A stretch of 64,000 nt of DNA. Source: Tubiluchus corallicola (Eukaryota; Priapulida; Priapulimorpha; Priapulimorphida; Tubiluchidae). Made by a program: the position numbers and the translations under genes. Each line of letters opens with the position of its first letter. Position 1 is the stretch's first letter. Below are positions 49,321 through 62,659 of the stretch, in pieces. The notes below the pieces were generated by a model. The model made no database searches. It worked only from the letters and a program-made list of their open reading frames with translations, and had not been told where the DNA came from. The stretch spans positions 124,001-188,000 of the forward strand of contig JAQGDQ010000149.1 in assembly GCA_030141605.1 (NCBI GenBank), written 5' to 3'.

Positions 49321-50544
49321 CAATTTTGAGGCCAAACAGATGCAACGTACAGAAGACATTGTAATGCTAGAGTTTTCGAAAAAATTTTCCCAACCCGGCC
49401 AATGATAAAGTAAATGATTAATTTTGCTGCCAAAATGTACAGAACTCTGACAGAAAATTGATTTCGAACTGGTGTATGACTACTACTCTAGACTAGAGAC
49501 GACTGAGAGGTACAATCAGAACCAAGCTTGGGAAAAGGGTGAGAATGAGGATAGGTATTGGAGATTACCTCTATCCTTGCGAATTGGCAGACTTCCTCAG
49601 AGTTGAAGAGAAGAATAAAAAGTTGATTAGCTTTCTGTCTAATGTGTTCCGCGCTGCACATTCACTGTAGCAAGCCATCATTAATGAAGATGCAATCCTG
49701 AGCAAGCCACCACTGCCAGATACAACAGTGTTATGCAACCACGAAGAAATCGACAACTGCATGAAGCACACGAATGTGCACACCTTGAGGAAAATAATAA
49801 AATGTGGGCGTCCCTCGGTGTAGGAAAGTGTTTCTGATTCAGAACAACTCACGAGATGGCCTTAGCTCTGGATCCAGAGAAAGCACATGGTCTACCAATG
49901 GTTCACGTCGTAATGGACTGTGAGTCAGTAAAGAAGGCCTTCGATTTGTTTATTGTATTTGTAATTCATTGTAGTCGACAAGTGACATATAAAACAGTAC
50001 ATTCCATCTTACCTAAAATGTAAGGCATATAAGTTACAAGCAGATGAGTTATTATAACACATAAATCATGTCGCATATAAAAATCTAGTGCACATGTATA
50101 CTCACTGTCGCCAGAAAATTTTGAGCTTCTGCATAGCATTATTGCAGCCAAACTCTTAACGTGTCTAAGCTTTTTTTGCACTTTGCTTCTTCATAATTCT
50201 TTTTTTCAACTGTATCTTAGCTTTCTTTTTATTTATTTACTTTTTTATTTTTTGATTATAGAAATATTTTTGTTTACTTTAATATTCTGCTTTTTTACTA
50301 TGCTGTGCATTGTTACATTGTGATATTATTTTTCACTTGCTTTTTTTATTTCTCCATTTTTTAAAGTGTTTAAGCTTTTTTGCTTAAGTTCTTCGTGTGA
50401 TTGTAATCTGAGCTTTCTTTTTTGTGTTTCTACTTATTTTCGATATACATTTAGCCACACAATTCTTGTATGATTATTGCGTATGTTTGTAGATTTCATG
50501 TTTTTGTACTGACATGCACTTATTAATTAGTAGTAATGATATTA
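49321..50544 (+). other. Spacer with a possible decayed coding remnant
   Basis: 49500-49950 is less AT-rich than its surroundings and holds a short open run near 49855-49940 (MALALDPEKAHGLPMVHVV). I could not assign it to a family. The rest is AT-rich. Confidence 0.3.
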
Positions 50545-50862
50545 TTATCATTAGAACAAATTTTGCATCGAACTGACGGAGCCGGATTTTCGATCCGCCA
50601 TTTTGATTTGAAAACATTATTTTCGAAAACAGCCTAAGATTTCACCAATTTATAATGGATCGTCGTGAAACTTTACAGGAATATAGTAAAACGAATTTCG
50701 CATCGACGGAGACGTATTTTTCGATTTGCCATCTTGAGCTGGATCCATTTCTAAAAACCTAAAAACTAAACTTGCGAACGAATATATTAGAGCAAATTTC
50801 GTACTAGAGCCAAATTCTACAGTCTCAATTTCAGTGAGTCCCTCGACCAATAGTTCGAATCG
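50545..50862 (-). repeat. Diverged ~140-bp unit array, inverted copy
   Basis: Read on the minus strand it contains TTGGTCGAGGGACTCACTGA, AATATATTCGTTCGCAAG, GATGGCAAATCGAAAA and TATATTCCTGTAAAGTTTC. All occur in the same order in the plus-strand array at 53725-54275. Confidence 0.8.
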
Positions 50863-51624
50863 AACTTGTTACTACACGGGTATGTTTACTTCCAGTGCCA
50901 ATTCTTTGACTGTGTTTTTAAATACAGGTCTTCACAAATGATATAATTATCTCCCCTTTTTTCTGCAGACTGCATTAAGAAAATCAGACTCTCAATCAAT
51001 CAGTCTTGAAAATGAGAAAATCAATCAAAAATTGCTCTATGTGCCGTCTATTTTGGACCCATTCCCGTGGAATGTTCAACAAAAAAGACGGCACGTACTG
51101 CAGTTTTGATCCTGGGTCTCTTCTTGGAATGGGCCCAATAAATGAGCTGACCATCCTTCTTTTCGTTCTTTGAGGTTTCAGACGAATTTAAGCCAACCAT
51201 CGACCCGAAAATGCCTTTGCCGATGACCTACTGAGCAGTTTAGTCGCAGAGGACTGTTGTAGCTAGTTTGCGAGCGTGATGAGATATAATTATAGGATGT
51301 AATAGCACTTTTACTCTTGCACCCCTTGAAGCCTTGGGCTTGGAAGCAAGGGCCGTTTTGTCGAACTGTCACTGTCAAATTTTCGATTTGTCAGTTGATG
51401 ACAAACTAATTATGATGGCCGTCTCGCTGTTATAGGTAATTGAACAAAAAAAAAACCTTGAAAATGTTAATGATCAATTCATTTGTAGTTGTTATTCATG
51501 TTGTTTACGTTTTGGCCACCCTTGAACGTACAATAAAAAACTACTTTTCTGAATAAGAAAAAATTTCGCGTAGGCACCACGAAATTGAGGCCAATCATTT
51601 AAAAATATGAACTGCTACGTCATT

Positions 51625-51850
51625 TCTCGCACTTTCCTTGTTTCTGACTCTCCTCATTTCTCTTTTTCTCTCCCTCCCTCTCTCGTTTTCTTGTTGTCAC
51701 TCTTTCTTTTTCTTTCTGTTATTTTTCTTTCTTTCTTATATATCCATGTTCCTCTTCACCCTTTCTCTTTCTGTTTTTACATTGTATTCTGTCCTATTAC
51801 ATTATATTTTAACCTCTTCTAATGCCTCTTCTATTGTATTCGTTTGAATA
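51625..51850 (+). repeat. Pyrimidine-rich tract
   Basis: About 220 bp almost wholly of C and T, with TTTCTCTCCCTCCC-type runs. Simple sequence. Confidence 0.85.
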
Positions 51851-53025
51851 TTCTCGATCTGTGTATCTGTCTGTGTCGCCGCTCTTTCGGTCTGGAGAAT
51901 GGCTAGTGAGAGTCAGGCCAACTATGCCCCTCTGCTGAGGCTTCTAGTTTAATTATATTTCAGTGACAGAGATTTTTTACAGTAAACAAGTATAGATTCA
52001 AGTATATTTGTAATTTAATGAATTTCTTTCAGCAAATTTCTAGAAATGTATAGTAACAAATTCTAAAACCTTTTCATCTAGTATGTCCTCCACTGTGACG
52101 TCTGCCACGAAATCGTGCCATGCTGATCATGTGCAAACATCAGGAGATGTTGAGTTGGCGGTAAATTAGAGATTTTGGTGTAATACCTATTGGTATGAAC
52201 ACCCCCGTTATGCCTAGAAGCTGTAGGTTACGCGTCATCTCCGTAATCGACCAATGCCATTTTCAACGTTCGTACAGCCGCAGGGAATCTAACAGACTAC
52301 AGGATGGCACGCCGAATTTTCACAAATTTGTTGCTACGTAAGACGTTTTCTACTGACCCTGCGAACATGTTGATTCTTTGTAACTCGACTGCAATAATAT
52401 TTGGCTAGCATTCAGTGACTTGTTAGCTTGGCGGATAATGAGAACAGCCGAGGATGCTGCTCTTCCGAATTTCCATCGCTTAGCAATGTCAAGTGTCCAT
52501 GCAGCAGTACAAAGGTGTATAGTATGATTTCCTTCACCTTGACATAGTTATCTTATTTGTCCCAACTAAAGGTGGCGCTAGAAAGCCGTAAGACGTCAGC
52601 TTTTTCTGCCTTTGAGCAAATGTGAGCCAAACTTACACAAAGTACTGTTAGAAATAAGAAAAAAGTGGAGCCGCATAAAATTATTGCTATTGCCTGGCAT
52701 TATTAGAAAATTAGCTTCTAGTTGTCCTACTTCTTTACATAACTCTAGACACTGCATTTAAAAGAGTAATATGCCTGCAGCTGCTTTAACTTTGCCGCCG
52801 CGTCGTGTACATGACTATTAAAAGTTATCTAATGCTTAAAGAAATTTGATGTTGAAAAAAAATTTGTGCTACCCGCCCACTCCGTTAACGCAACTTTTAC
52901 ACGCGAGGGTAACAATTAAATTGTTCGGGCATCGGTAGTACTCTCCTTCACTGATCTGGTTTCCATAATTTAGAGAAAAGCGTAATTAATCGCGGCTGAG
53001 TGGCATTGAGTGACATCTAAAAATT

Positions 53026-53600
53026 AAAGGAAGACAGGATGATTTTTCATATACTACTCCATTTTCAAATCTGACAAAAAGTATACATTTTAACACAATT
53101 AATACTGCAAAAGCCTTTCTGATAATTAAATTATAGATTAAAAGCTTAATTAAAAAGATGACATCACAAACTAACAAAATTTTCAACAGCAGAAATATTC
53201 CATGAGCGTGTTACACGTGTTTGCGAAAGCGAAAATTAAAGTTACTGTAAGTTATTCAGTGTGTTGTACTGAAGCTAGGCAAGTTTTAAGATAAAAATTC
53301 AAATTTCAAATTTACCACTATACTCAAGCATGAGCTGTCGAACGTGTGTAGTTCGTTACAGACTAACACATCTGAACTGAGAGGCGCAACACCTGTTTTT
53401 TGTGCAATGCGTTTCCGAAATGCACGCGCTAGTGTCCGTCTAACTAGCGAATGGCGAAACGCTTGTAACGGCGAAGAACTAGCGGTGCGAATGTGGAATT
53501 ATGTTTGTGTGGTAATAATTCTTTCACGCAAGGCATTTTTGAAAAATATTTCTTTTGAATATTTTAAAGAGTAGACAGCTTTGACCTACAGTTTAAGATT
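53026..53600 (+). repeat. Duplicated repeat R3, uninterrupted copy
   Basis: Begins AAAGGAAGACAGGATGATTT and ends TTTGACCTACAGTTTAAGAT. It aligns along its length with 56868-56994 plus 57886-58319, including TGTGCAATGCGTTTCCGAAA and ACTAGCGAATGGC. A similar 76-codon frame occurs in both copies but does not resemble a known protein. Confidence 0.88.
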
Positions 53601-53724
53601 TGCTTTAGCCATTCTCTTAGAAAGACGATGCTTGATTAAGCTGATCATAAGATAGCATAATGAACAACTCGTCTTTTCGATAAGAAGATTGTGGCTTATC
53701 TACCGAAGATTTTAGCTAATTCGG

Positions 53725-54275
53725 CATGAACTATTTGGTCGAGGGATTCTCTGAACTCAAGATGAAGGATCAAAAATTTGGTTCCATCAATAAATGTGAA
53801 TTTGTTCTAGCATATTCGTTCACGGGTTAGGTTAAGTTTAGGTTTTTAGGTTTTTTTTAGAAAATGACGTCAATGCCGACTCTATGAATTCACGATGGCA
53901 AATCGAAAACCTGACTCTGTCACTCGGTGCATATAATTTATTCCAGTATATTCCTATAAAACTTCGTGACTGGCTGTACGCATCGGCGAAGCCGTGTTCT
54001 TTTTTGAAAATGCTGTTATTGCTGCCATCTTGAATTCTGCAAACTTCAGATCAAAAACCCTACTCCATCAGTCGATGTACTATTTGTTTTAGTATGTAAA
54101 ATTTCATGATTATCCGTTACGATTTGCCAGAACCTTTTTCGAAAATAATGTTATCGCCGCCGTCTTGAATTCAAAATGGCAGATCGACGGTCCGACTCCG
54201 TCGGTTGATGCAGAATACGTTGTAGGTGAAGTTTCATAACAATCAGTTGCAAATTCACAAGGTGTTAGGCTTTTT
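53725..54275 (+). repeat. Diverged ~140-bp unit tandem array
   Basis: Units restart near 53851, 53998, 54132 and 54267. Each has a TTTTTNGAAAATNNNGT block, a GCC-TCTTGAATTC or ACGATGGCAAATCGA block, a CCNNACTCCGTC-type block and an AAANTTTCATGA-type block. It ends directly in the CAA/CAG repeat. Confidence 0.75.
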
Positions 54276-54289
54276 TCAAAAGGTCCTTC

Positions 54290-54428
54290 TGCAACAACAA
54301 CCACAACAGCAGCAACAACAGCAACAGCAACAGCAGCAACAACAATAATAACGACGACGACAGCAGCAGCAGCAGCAACAACAACAATAGCAGCAAGCGC
54401 AACAAGAACAAGAACAACAACAACAACA
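54290..54428 (+). repeat. CAA/CAG trinucleotide repeat
   Basis: About 140 bp of mixed CAA and CAG triplets with a few AAT and GAC triplets. Simple sequence; open frames through it are artefacts. Confidence 0.93.
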
Positions 54429-54517
54429 TCCGAAATGAGTAACAGTTTGGATCGAGTAACTCGACCAACAATATGGTATTCGTTGGTGCCCGTAAAATTA
54501 TTAGGGTAAAACCAGGG

Positions 54518-54685
<168 letters not shown>

Positions 54686-55918
54686 CTTTTAGAGAGACGT
54701 ATTTTATTTTCAATCGTTAATAAAAGCCCTACTTTAGGTTTGAGTTATTTGTTAGAAAGCTGTAAAGATGGTTGTTGAAGACATTGTGCTTTGTCGTGTC
54801 TTATATCCACTGCATGCAAGTGTCTTGCCTCGTAGCTTACAAACATAACAAATAACGACTGCTCGGGGATCAGCACTCCAACACGTTATTTTTCGAAGTA
54901 ATTATTTGAAAAATTGACATTTAACTCTCCCGTCCTTGGATGTAAACGACAATGTAACAAAGTTTATCCTCACTACCAGCTGCCACGCCCAGTAAATTTT
55001 TCTGATATAATGTGTACAAGACAGTGCTGTGATGGGTGCAAAACAGCAACCACGGGATTATACAAGTTATTGACATATTAAACACTATAAGCCTTTCGTG
55101 AGACAGATTATGACAATTGTATAGATGTAATGAAAGTGAAATTTCAATTTATAAAAGCATAACTGGTGGGAATCAGGGCATTTCTAATAAAAACACGATC
55201 TAGTCCAGTGAGTGAAATTATTAAGCAAACAGCCCCGCCTGATACACAAATATTTTATTTTCAACAGCTAACTGACTTTTGTGGCTATAAGAACGAACTT
55301 GACTATTGTTACCGTTATAAGATCCTATATTATTGTGATAATTAAGTATTAAGTAATGATATCGCTGGGTAACTTCTTAACAAAACGAAACTTGCTGCAT
55401 ATTTAATGAGTCTTTTGAGAAAGGTCCAAGCATTATGAACCACAAAATGATTAATGTTTAGTAGTTAGTGCTGAATATACACAGTCTTCGGCAATAGATC
55501 TGTCCGTGTTCGTATTCTGAAAAGCATGCGTGGATTTTTCATTGCACCGTTCAATGTTCATTCCTATCGTGAACTCAAATGGCTTACGTCAAATAGTACC
55601 GGTGCAAAAATTAATTCGAGAATAATAAAAATATAGACCCACATAGATTATTTGCGCAAATAAGGATTAATAAGCTAACACTTATATAATGATTAATACA
55701 TATACACACGAGATTAATCCCGTTTCCACTGCTAGATTTATCAAGGCTGGCAGTACGTCATGATAATTATTTACAAAAACTGCTTGAAAATTAAGAAAAT
55801 GTAAAGAATTAACAATTAAATTAATAATGTAATTAATTATTAAAAATGATTTTATAACCGCATTTATAGTCCTATTTGGTACGTGACCCCATTAAGAGCT
55901 GGGCAGGGGTCAACTGTA

Positions 55919-55927
55919 TATGTGTGT

Positions 55928-55965
<38 letters not shown>

Positions 55966-55968
55966 TGC

Positions 55969-56005
<37 letters not shown>

Positions 56006-56016
56006 TGCGTGTGTGT
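55919..56016 (+). repeat. Compound (GT)n/(GC)n repeat
   Basis: Two GT runs each lead into GTGCGCGCGCGCACGTGCGT at 55951-55970 and 55991-56010, an exact 40-bp tandem duplication. The alternating purine-pyrimidine sequence favours Z-DNA. Confidence 0.93.
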
Positions 56017-56867
56017 ATCTTTACAAGCTGCGGTGAACTTGAACTTAATAATTTGTCTTACAGGGCTTACAAATGTGTCATGTCAGACTCACGGCTAACT
56101 CTCTAAGTTGCTTAGTTTCTGCTCTTGAAGTTTTTGGGCTTTCAAATATTAACCTGAAATAATGGTACTGCTTTCTGACGTTTTTATTTTTGTTACTATT
56201 TTCGCACCCGTTTTCAGCAAAACGCCATATAATTAAGACGCAGCATTACACACTGATACCTTACATTAGCATGTTATGTAGGCCTATTTGATAAATAAAT
56301 TAGCCTATATAATAACAGCACCTCAATGAAACAGATAGATACAATAGAAGTTATCCTTGACTATGGGTGCGGAATATTTACGGTAGCATCAATTTAGGAA
56401 GTTGCGTGGGTGGATTTGATGAATAATCCTGAGATGTCCTCATTACCCTGAATGGCAGCACTGCTGTTATAGCTCAAAGTCCAAACAATGCAATTGTGTC
56501 TTTTGAATAGGATACATCTAAAATTATTCACTGGTGTATATTGATAATAATGGTTAAAATGGCTGATAAGTTCAAAAGGCTTTTAAAAATTTTGCACCCG
56601 CAAACTTGTGTCTCTGAAAGTGAAAAATGCGTTTTCTTACACATTTTATAAAGATTTCAATGTAAGACTTAATTTGCTTTTTATTATTAAGTGTTATTGT
56701 GTTCAATATTTTGAAAACTAAGATCAAATATTGTGATACCCCGATTTCAACGCATAACTGCCGTTTTCTAGAAAAAATGAGGTGTGAAGTCAAAGGGAAA
56801 TTTAAATTCGCAAAAGAAGCGGATATATCCGTTTAGCTCTCTTGTTGTAAATATATATTATACCAGT

Positions 56868-58319
56868 AAAGGAAGACAGAATGATTTTTCCTATCCTACG
56901 CCATTTTGAAGTACGGTAAAAAATATACATCTAACACCAATAATACTGCTAAAGCGCTTTTGATAATTAAATAATAGATAAAAATCTTAATTAATGGCGG
57001 GCGAGCCCAATTATTCGTCATCATCATAATCATCATCTCCGGAGTCACGCGTCCTTTGACATGACCCTTGCTATCACTTCAGACCTCGCTGCCCTGTCAC
57101 CTGCAACTTCCCATGTCTCTGTATTTTTGATATCTAATGGTGTGCTGTTAAAATCTTTTTGGATGAAATTGATGTAAGTCAGCAGTTGTCCTCCTTGTGG
57201 TTTGTTTTCTTTCCGCAATGCTTTTTTGATGGCCAATTTTAATGGACTGTCACCTGATAGTCGTATAACGTGTCTTATCATCTTAATATGCTCCTTTTGA
57301 TTTTAAATATCCATTTCTCTGCATTGACTTTATTCTACAGATCTTGGTTTGATATTTTCTTTAGCCATTTTATTACTAGTATGCCCCTGTAGTTTTTTCT
57401 TTGAAATACATTTCAGATTTGTGATGTATTTGATTATCCACATTTCTAAGTTGTAGAGAAACACAGTATCTACAAGTGCAGCAAAGATTCTTAATTTTCT
57501 TTCTAGGCTGATTCCTTTCAAATTTTTTTGTTAATTTGAAATATGCAGCTAATGCTAAGATTTTTCTTCTTGATTATCTTCATCTGTTGCTAGAAGACTG
57601 CCTAAGTACATTTTCTCCACGCATTATCATCATCATCATCATCATCATCATCTCCATTCCTTTTTATGTGATACTCTTCTGTTTTATTTTTATTTAATAT
57701 GAGGTCAATTTCTTTTAATTTTGTTTTTATTTTGATTTGGTGTCATTTATTTCATCTTTAGTTCTTGCTATTCAGGTAATGTCATGAGTATATTGCAGGT
57801 CTACGGTTGTAGGATACTTCGTTTTATTAGCAAAACTGTGTTCTAATTCCGTTCCCAACAGCAACTATTGTAATTTCCAACTATTGATGACATCACAAAC
57901 GAACATAATTTTTAACAGCTTAAACCTTCCGTGAGCGTGGTGCACGGTTTGCGAAAGGGAAAATTGAAGTACGGTGCTACTGTAAGAGATTCAGCGTTTT
58001 TAAGATAAAAATTCAAGTTCAAATTTACCGCTGTGATCACGCATGAACTGTTGAACGCGGGCAGTACGTCAGAAACGAACATTTCTGAATTGAAAGGTAC
58101 AGTACCTGTTTTTTGTGCAACGCGTTTCCGAAACACAGGTGCTAGTGCCGTTCTAACTAGCGAATGGCAAAATGCATGTAACGGCGAAGAATTAATCACG
58201 CGAACGCAAAATTGTGTTTGTGTGATAATAATTATTTCATGTAAGTCATTTTTGAAAAAATAGTATGTTTCCTTTCAATATTTTAAAGAGTAGATTGGTT
58301 TGACCTGCAGTTTAAGATT
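56868..58319 (+). repeat. Duplicated repeat R3, copy split by an 891-bp insertion
   Basis: The left part 56868-56994 matches 53026-53155 and the right part 57886-58319 matches from 53158 onward. The break falls after CTTAATTAA and before GATGACATCACAAAC. Confidence 0.85.
56995..57885 (-). mobile_element. 3' fragment of a non-LTR retrotransposon inserted in repeat R3
   Basis: On the minus strand, degraded pieces in order: a YADD-like box as YTHDIT followed by IARTKDEINDT (near 57790-57750); KISLERKLRIF-like residues and ALVDTVFLYNLEMW (57510-57440); and a C-terminal segment with MIRHVIRLSGDSPLKLAI and KPQGGQLLTYI (57281-57150). The 3' tail near 57020 carries GATGATGATTATGATGATGA. An ATC repeat at 57626-57652 interrupts it. 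Not functional. Confidence 0.8.
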
Positions 58320-59911
58320 GGGTCCGGTTTTCCTTTAAGCTCAGGCAACAGTTCTACAAGCTTCCTGGTTTTTCTTTTCCCCTCTTCTCCGTTACAAAAT
58401 TATCAACTCATGCTCTATGTTCAGAAAATTAAAAGCTATACGTGGTAATATAAAATGCCAATGAAATTTAGGCAGCAGTTTATTTTGGAAAGCAAAATCT
58501 CACATGGCATTGCCGGACTGATGGTCAGTTAACCCTAAGCATTGGTGGTGACACGTGTCCGGGATATTCGGCGAAAAAGATGTCGGCCAATAAAACGTTT
58601 CTAATCTGCATCACGGGAATGTACAATTTCACATTCTGCATGTGTCAATTTATGAGAAAACTCAGTATCAACATTGTTACTGTAAGTGTTAGTACAAATT
58701 TTTTTAAAGCAGTTTAGCACTCTGCAAGTCGGGATCGAGCATTCAGAAATAAGGTCTACTTCAAATAGTTGATGCGGGACCGGAAAAAATCTGATTAACA
58801 AGCATAATTCTCGAAAATGAGCCAGTGGGCCGGAAGAGGCGCCTTGTTATTTTCGCTGTACAACCTTTTTCGACAACGTAGATAGCATGGGGAAGGGCAC
58901 ATAAACCCGTCTAGCAACCAATATCAGCAAATAAAATACTTAATATTAAATGGCATGGCCACAAAACGTTTATTTTATCTAGACAATGTAAAGAAGCTAA
59001 AAAGTTAATCGCAATACATGTAATGTACTTCGACATGCTGTTAGTATAACTAATTATAAATGTAGTATAAGTGGGCAGTTTCTAGGATACATAACATTCG
59101 AAATTATGAAATCATAGCCAGAAAGTCTTCTGCACCTTTAGTTAGGCAACTTCGTACGATGTGTATATACTCTGAAGCGATGTATGCAGTATCTTTTTCT
59201 GTAGTTGCGGTTATTGTTCTGATTTAATTAACGTCTATGTACCGAATATTGTATGTATACATAGCTATGATGTGTATAAAATAAACAGTTGTATATGAGA
59301 GGTGGCACTCAAGGGCACGTCCAGTACCAGTTTTTCCGGTGTCCATCCATTTACTGACCAAGGTCAGCACTTCTCCCCTTGCTCTTCGGAGTACAAGCAG
59401 CTGCACCTGGTCTCGTTTACCAGATCTTCCTCCCTTGATTTTTATTCATTCATACAGTAACAGATCTTCCTCTTCCTATGATGCACAGCTGACCAGCGCT
59501 GAGAATGTTTTTAAAAAGCTTCGGTTTTGCTTCGGGAAATTCATTTTGCAAAGTACGAATCACATTCTGTCTGCACAACGTCTAATCACGACTTTAACGT
59601 TTTGTCATATGCATGACGCTGTCAGGAAAATTACTAAAATCTTTCAGTGAGTCTTGTCTACAGCAAACGAGATCTAAACGTCTCTTTACCAGCAGATTTT
59701 AGTAAAAATTGGAACAACTTTGGTAACTAAAATCTTCAGACATTGAAAATTAATGGTGATTGGGTAACACACGAGTCAGGTGATTGATTTGGTCGGATTT
59801 CCGGTTTAGTACAGTTTCAACAAACCTTTCGAGAGATAGTTATTTCAGAAAAAATAAACAAAATACGTATGGTAACTATATTTATTAAGTCAGTTTAGAG
59901 GTGTTTCGTAT

Positions 59912-60160
59912 TTGGCGCTTTCATATGGTCAACTGTCATTTAATCGATTTCCAGTCAAGATAGAATTTGTGTCAAATTTTGTCGTTGATGTACTGAGGTA
60001 CGTGTTTGTTTCTATTGAGGAGCTCAGGAAGTGGGATGTTAAGAAATGTCAGGATAGTTCGTCGTTGCGGTCGACGGTGTTGTACCCGAATATTGCCGAT
60101 CACGCGAAGAACGTGCCCATTGAGTCCAGAACGCAAACGTCAATCGACGGATTGACGTGA
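59912..60160 (+). other. Candidate coding exon, unrecognised
   Basis: An 82-codon open frame with less AT-rich, protein-like codon use from about 60000 (for example LRKWDVKKCQDSSSLRST). It is followed by a possible donor GTGAGA near the end (60157). No family was recognised and no partner exon was found to its right. Chance or a transposon remnant is equally possible. Confidence 0.25.
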
Positions 60161-61499
60161 GAAACTTTCTATATTCAATAATCAGCTACTTCAAATCACT
60201 AAAACAACTAAAAATTAAACTTTAATTTATTATCTTTGTGTATTAAGATTTCAATTTTCTAGTATTGGTAGGTAAATCAGGAGTAGTAGAATTGAATAAG
60301 GAGATTAGTTGCTTGTCATTTATAAACGTCGGGCAGCTATTACGTTCTGCACAGGTAGGCCACAGACGCAATAGTTAGGAAACTTTAGCTTAATTGAAGT
60401 ACAAATACCTCCCTATAATAATTACCTATAATTTTATACGCGCAAAGGCCAAACCCTTAAGAGACAATAGTGGCATTTTGTGCAGTGATTGTTCAGCATG
60501 TTGATTTACCCCGTTATTATCGCCGTAATTTAGCTTTATGTGTAGTCATTTTCTAGTATGAAGGACGAAATGTGAGTAATGATGACTTTTGACTTACTGC
60601 GCACCACTTGCCCACGTTTTGCAGTGATGAAACATAAATCTGTCTTTGTAATCAACCAGCTGTGGATATTAGAAATTAATGTCATAGAATGTGATTGTAA
60701 CACGTATGCAACTTATAAAAATAATTTGTTATAAAACTGAATTTAGTTTGTTGTACCACCAGGTCACTAAATGCTTGTTTTTAAAGCGGTCCACAGTTTA
60801 GGGCATATAAATGTCTGTGCAATGTACAAAAATAATCTAAACAACATGCTTGCGCCAGCAATGGTTTCTACTTCCGAGAAAATACCATTTGTAAAAATGT
60901 GTGAAGAAATCTTGGAAATAAACATGGTTAGTTGTCAATGTGGATGTTGCTATAATTTCTGAACGGGCAAACCACCACTATAAATATTGTTAACGGGTAA
61001 GTGATTTAAACAAGAAGAAAAAGGCATGTTATGTGTACTGCAGATATTTCACGAGTTATAACAGTTACCTGGATTTTATAAAATACTGCCGGTTTTGAGA
61101 TATATGTATTTACAAAAATAGTTCCGAATCATTATTAGTATTGCTATATTGTTTTCCTTGTTAAGCTTACAAAGTGATCCTTACCCGAACACCATATTCT
61201 ACACATGCTAATGATGTCCGTTTTTGCCATACAACTTGTTACCATATTGTAAGTGTGAGCAGAAACCAAGTATGATTAACACTGTAAACAACCAACTTTT
61301 AAAACAATGACGTATTTACTCTGAAAGTAGCAGCCAATAAAATGTGTCTCGTGACTATCTATATAAGTGTTTTAAAGTGAGCTGTGTAAGCCTTTTATCC
61401 GCGAGAGCTAGCGTCGCGGATCTAGGACACTGATATTTCATAATTTCATGTGTTAGGCACTCAGTTTTTCATTTTTAAGTTAACTCATGTTAACTTGCA

Positions 61500-61740
61500 A
61501 ACGCACAGGGCTAAAGTCACGAAACTTACGGGGAGATAGCTGGGATAGGGGTATTGAAAGTGGTTTGGTGCACGGTGATCTCGATTAAAAAGTCAAGGAC
61601 ACTTAACACGAATTAGTTTTTCGATTGTCATTATACTCTTCCCAGGGCTTTGAGTTAATTTCAAAACCTTTTCCGGAAGTATTTAGGTATTGCCGGGTAG
61701 ATGTGTACTTGGCCTTTTAAAAAGCTGGTACTGTTAAGGG
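61500..61740 (+). repeat. Dispersed repeat family R1, copy 3
   Basis: CACGAAACTTACGGGGAGA, CCCAGGGCTTTGAGTTA and GAAGTATTTAGGTATTGC followed by GGTAGATGTG match the ordered blocks of the copies at 13.7 and 34.4 kb, with heavy divergence. Confidence 0.5.
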
Positions 61741-62214
61741 ACCGAGACAGGATCTAATAGTCAAAGATAGGGCAAATGGCTTTGTCCCTCAAGTCGTAAT
61801 ATTAGATAACTCCAAAACTACGTAGAATAACGAAATTTCAAATTAGTCACGAGCATGTGCGCACTGGTTAGTCATATTTGAGCGAAAATAATCTACAAGT
61901 ATTGACATCTTCAATTACGAGTTCCTCACACTCGACCAGGTATAGCCAAGTGTAAACACGGTAACGTCGTTACACGCGTGGATTTGGATGTGAATCCACT
62001 CAGTTTGTTTCAGATTGTCAATAGCTCTGTTTCTTTTGACTAAGTGAAAAAATGCATTTGTGCCTTAAATAAAAATTAAAAAAGGTAGGCAGGCAAAAAA
62101 GGATCAGAGGATTAACCTATATAGGGTCGTCAGTTAGGCTTACAAACATTTGATTCACACAAACATATTACATGGTGCAATGATAGTAGTGGCGTTTATT
62201 AACTGTGTAATGGC

Positions 62215-62375
62215 ACGTTCAGACTTCTCTCGCAACTTGTTGCGCAATTTCTCTCTGAGAGAAGTTGCCAAGCTGTTCATACGTTGCAGCCAGTTGCAAG
62301 AGACGTTGCCAAACCGTTTACACATTGCAACTTTACTCTCGGAGAGAAGTTGCGCAACATCTATACTCTCGGATT
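62215..62375 (+). repeat. GAGAGAAGTTGC inverted and direct repeat cluster
   Basis: GAGAGAAGTTGC recurs near 62259 and 62342. Complementary CTCTCGCAACTTGTTGCGCAA lies near 62227, with further GTTGC/GCAAC words between. The cluster can fold on itself. No coding sense was seen. Confidence 0.65.
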
Positions 62376-62659
62376 TGTAGCGTCTTTATAACAGTCTAGA
62401 AATGAGTCCGACTGAGACATTTTCTTTGCTCAAATATTAATGTTTGACTGATGGTACAGCTGTTTATGCTTGTTTGCGCAAATTCTACTAAAGCTGTTTA
62501 ATAATTAATGATATCCGTATCTTATACGTATAAAACATTGATCAGTATTTGATCAGTGAAGGCATAAAGCTTAGAGGCGTTACTTAAAGCAGATTGTAAT
62601 GCGTATGTAGTGATGTTAAGTTCTGAAACCAAACTTGAGACAAGAAATGTGAAATGTTG

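Larger units (their letters stand above)
58320..62149 (+). other. Gene-poor stretch
   Basis: Mostly unassigned AT-rich sequence. A candidate exon at 59912-60160 and an R1 repeat block at 61500-61740 are listed separately. Confidence 0.5.

Noticed and set aside
50650-50850. 66-codon minus-strand open frame
   Set aside because: Lies wholly in the ~140-bp repeat array; its homologous units at 53.7 kb do not keep the frame.
55876-56106. Cys-Val repeat open frames
   Set aside because: They are translations of the GT/GC microsatellite.
57912-58263. Overlapping open frames on both strands near 58.1 kb
   Set aside because: They belong to repeat R3; the plus frame is partly shared with the 53.4 kb copy but resembles no known protein.
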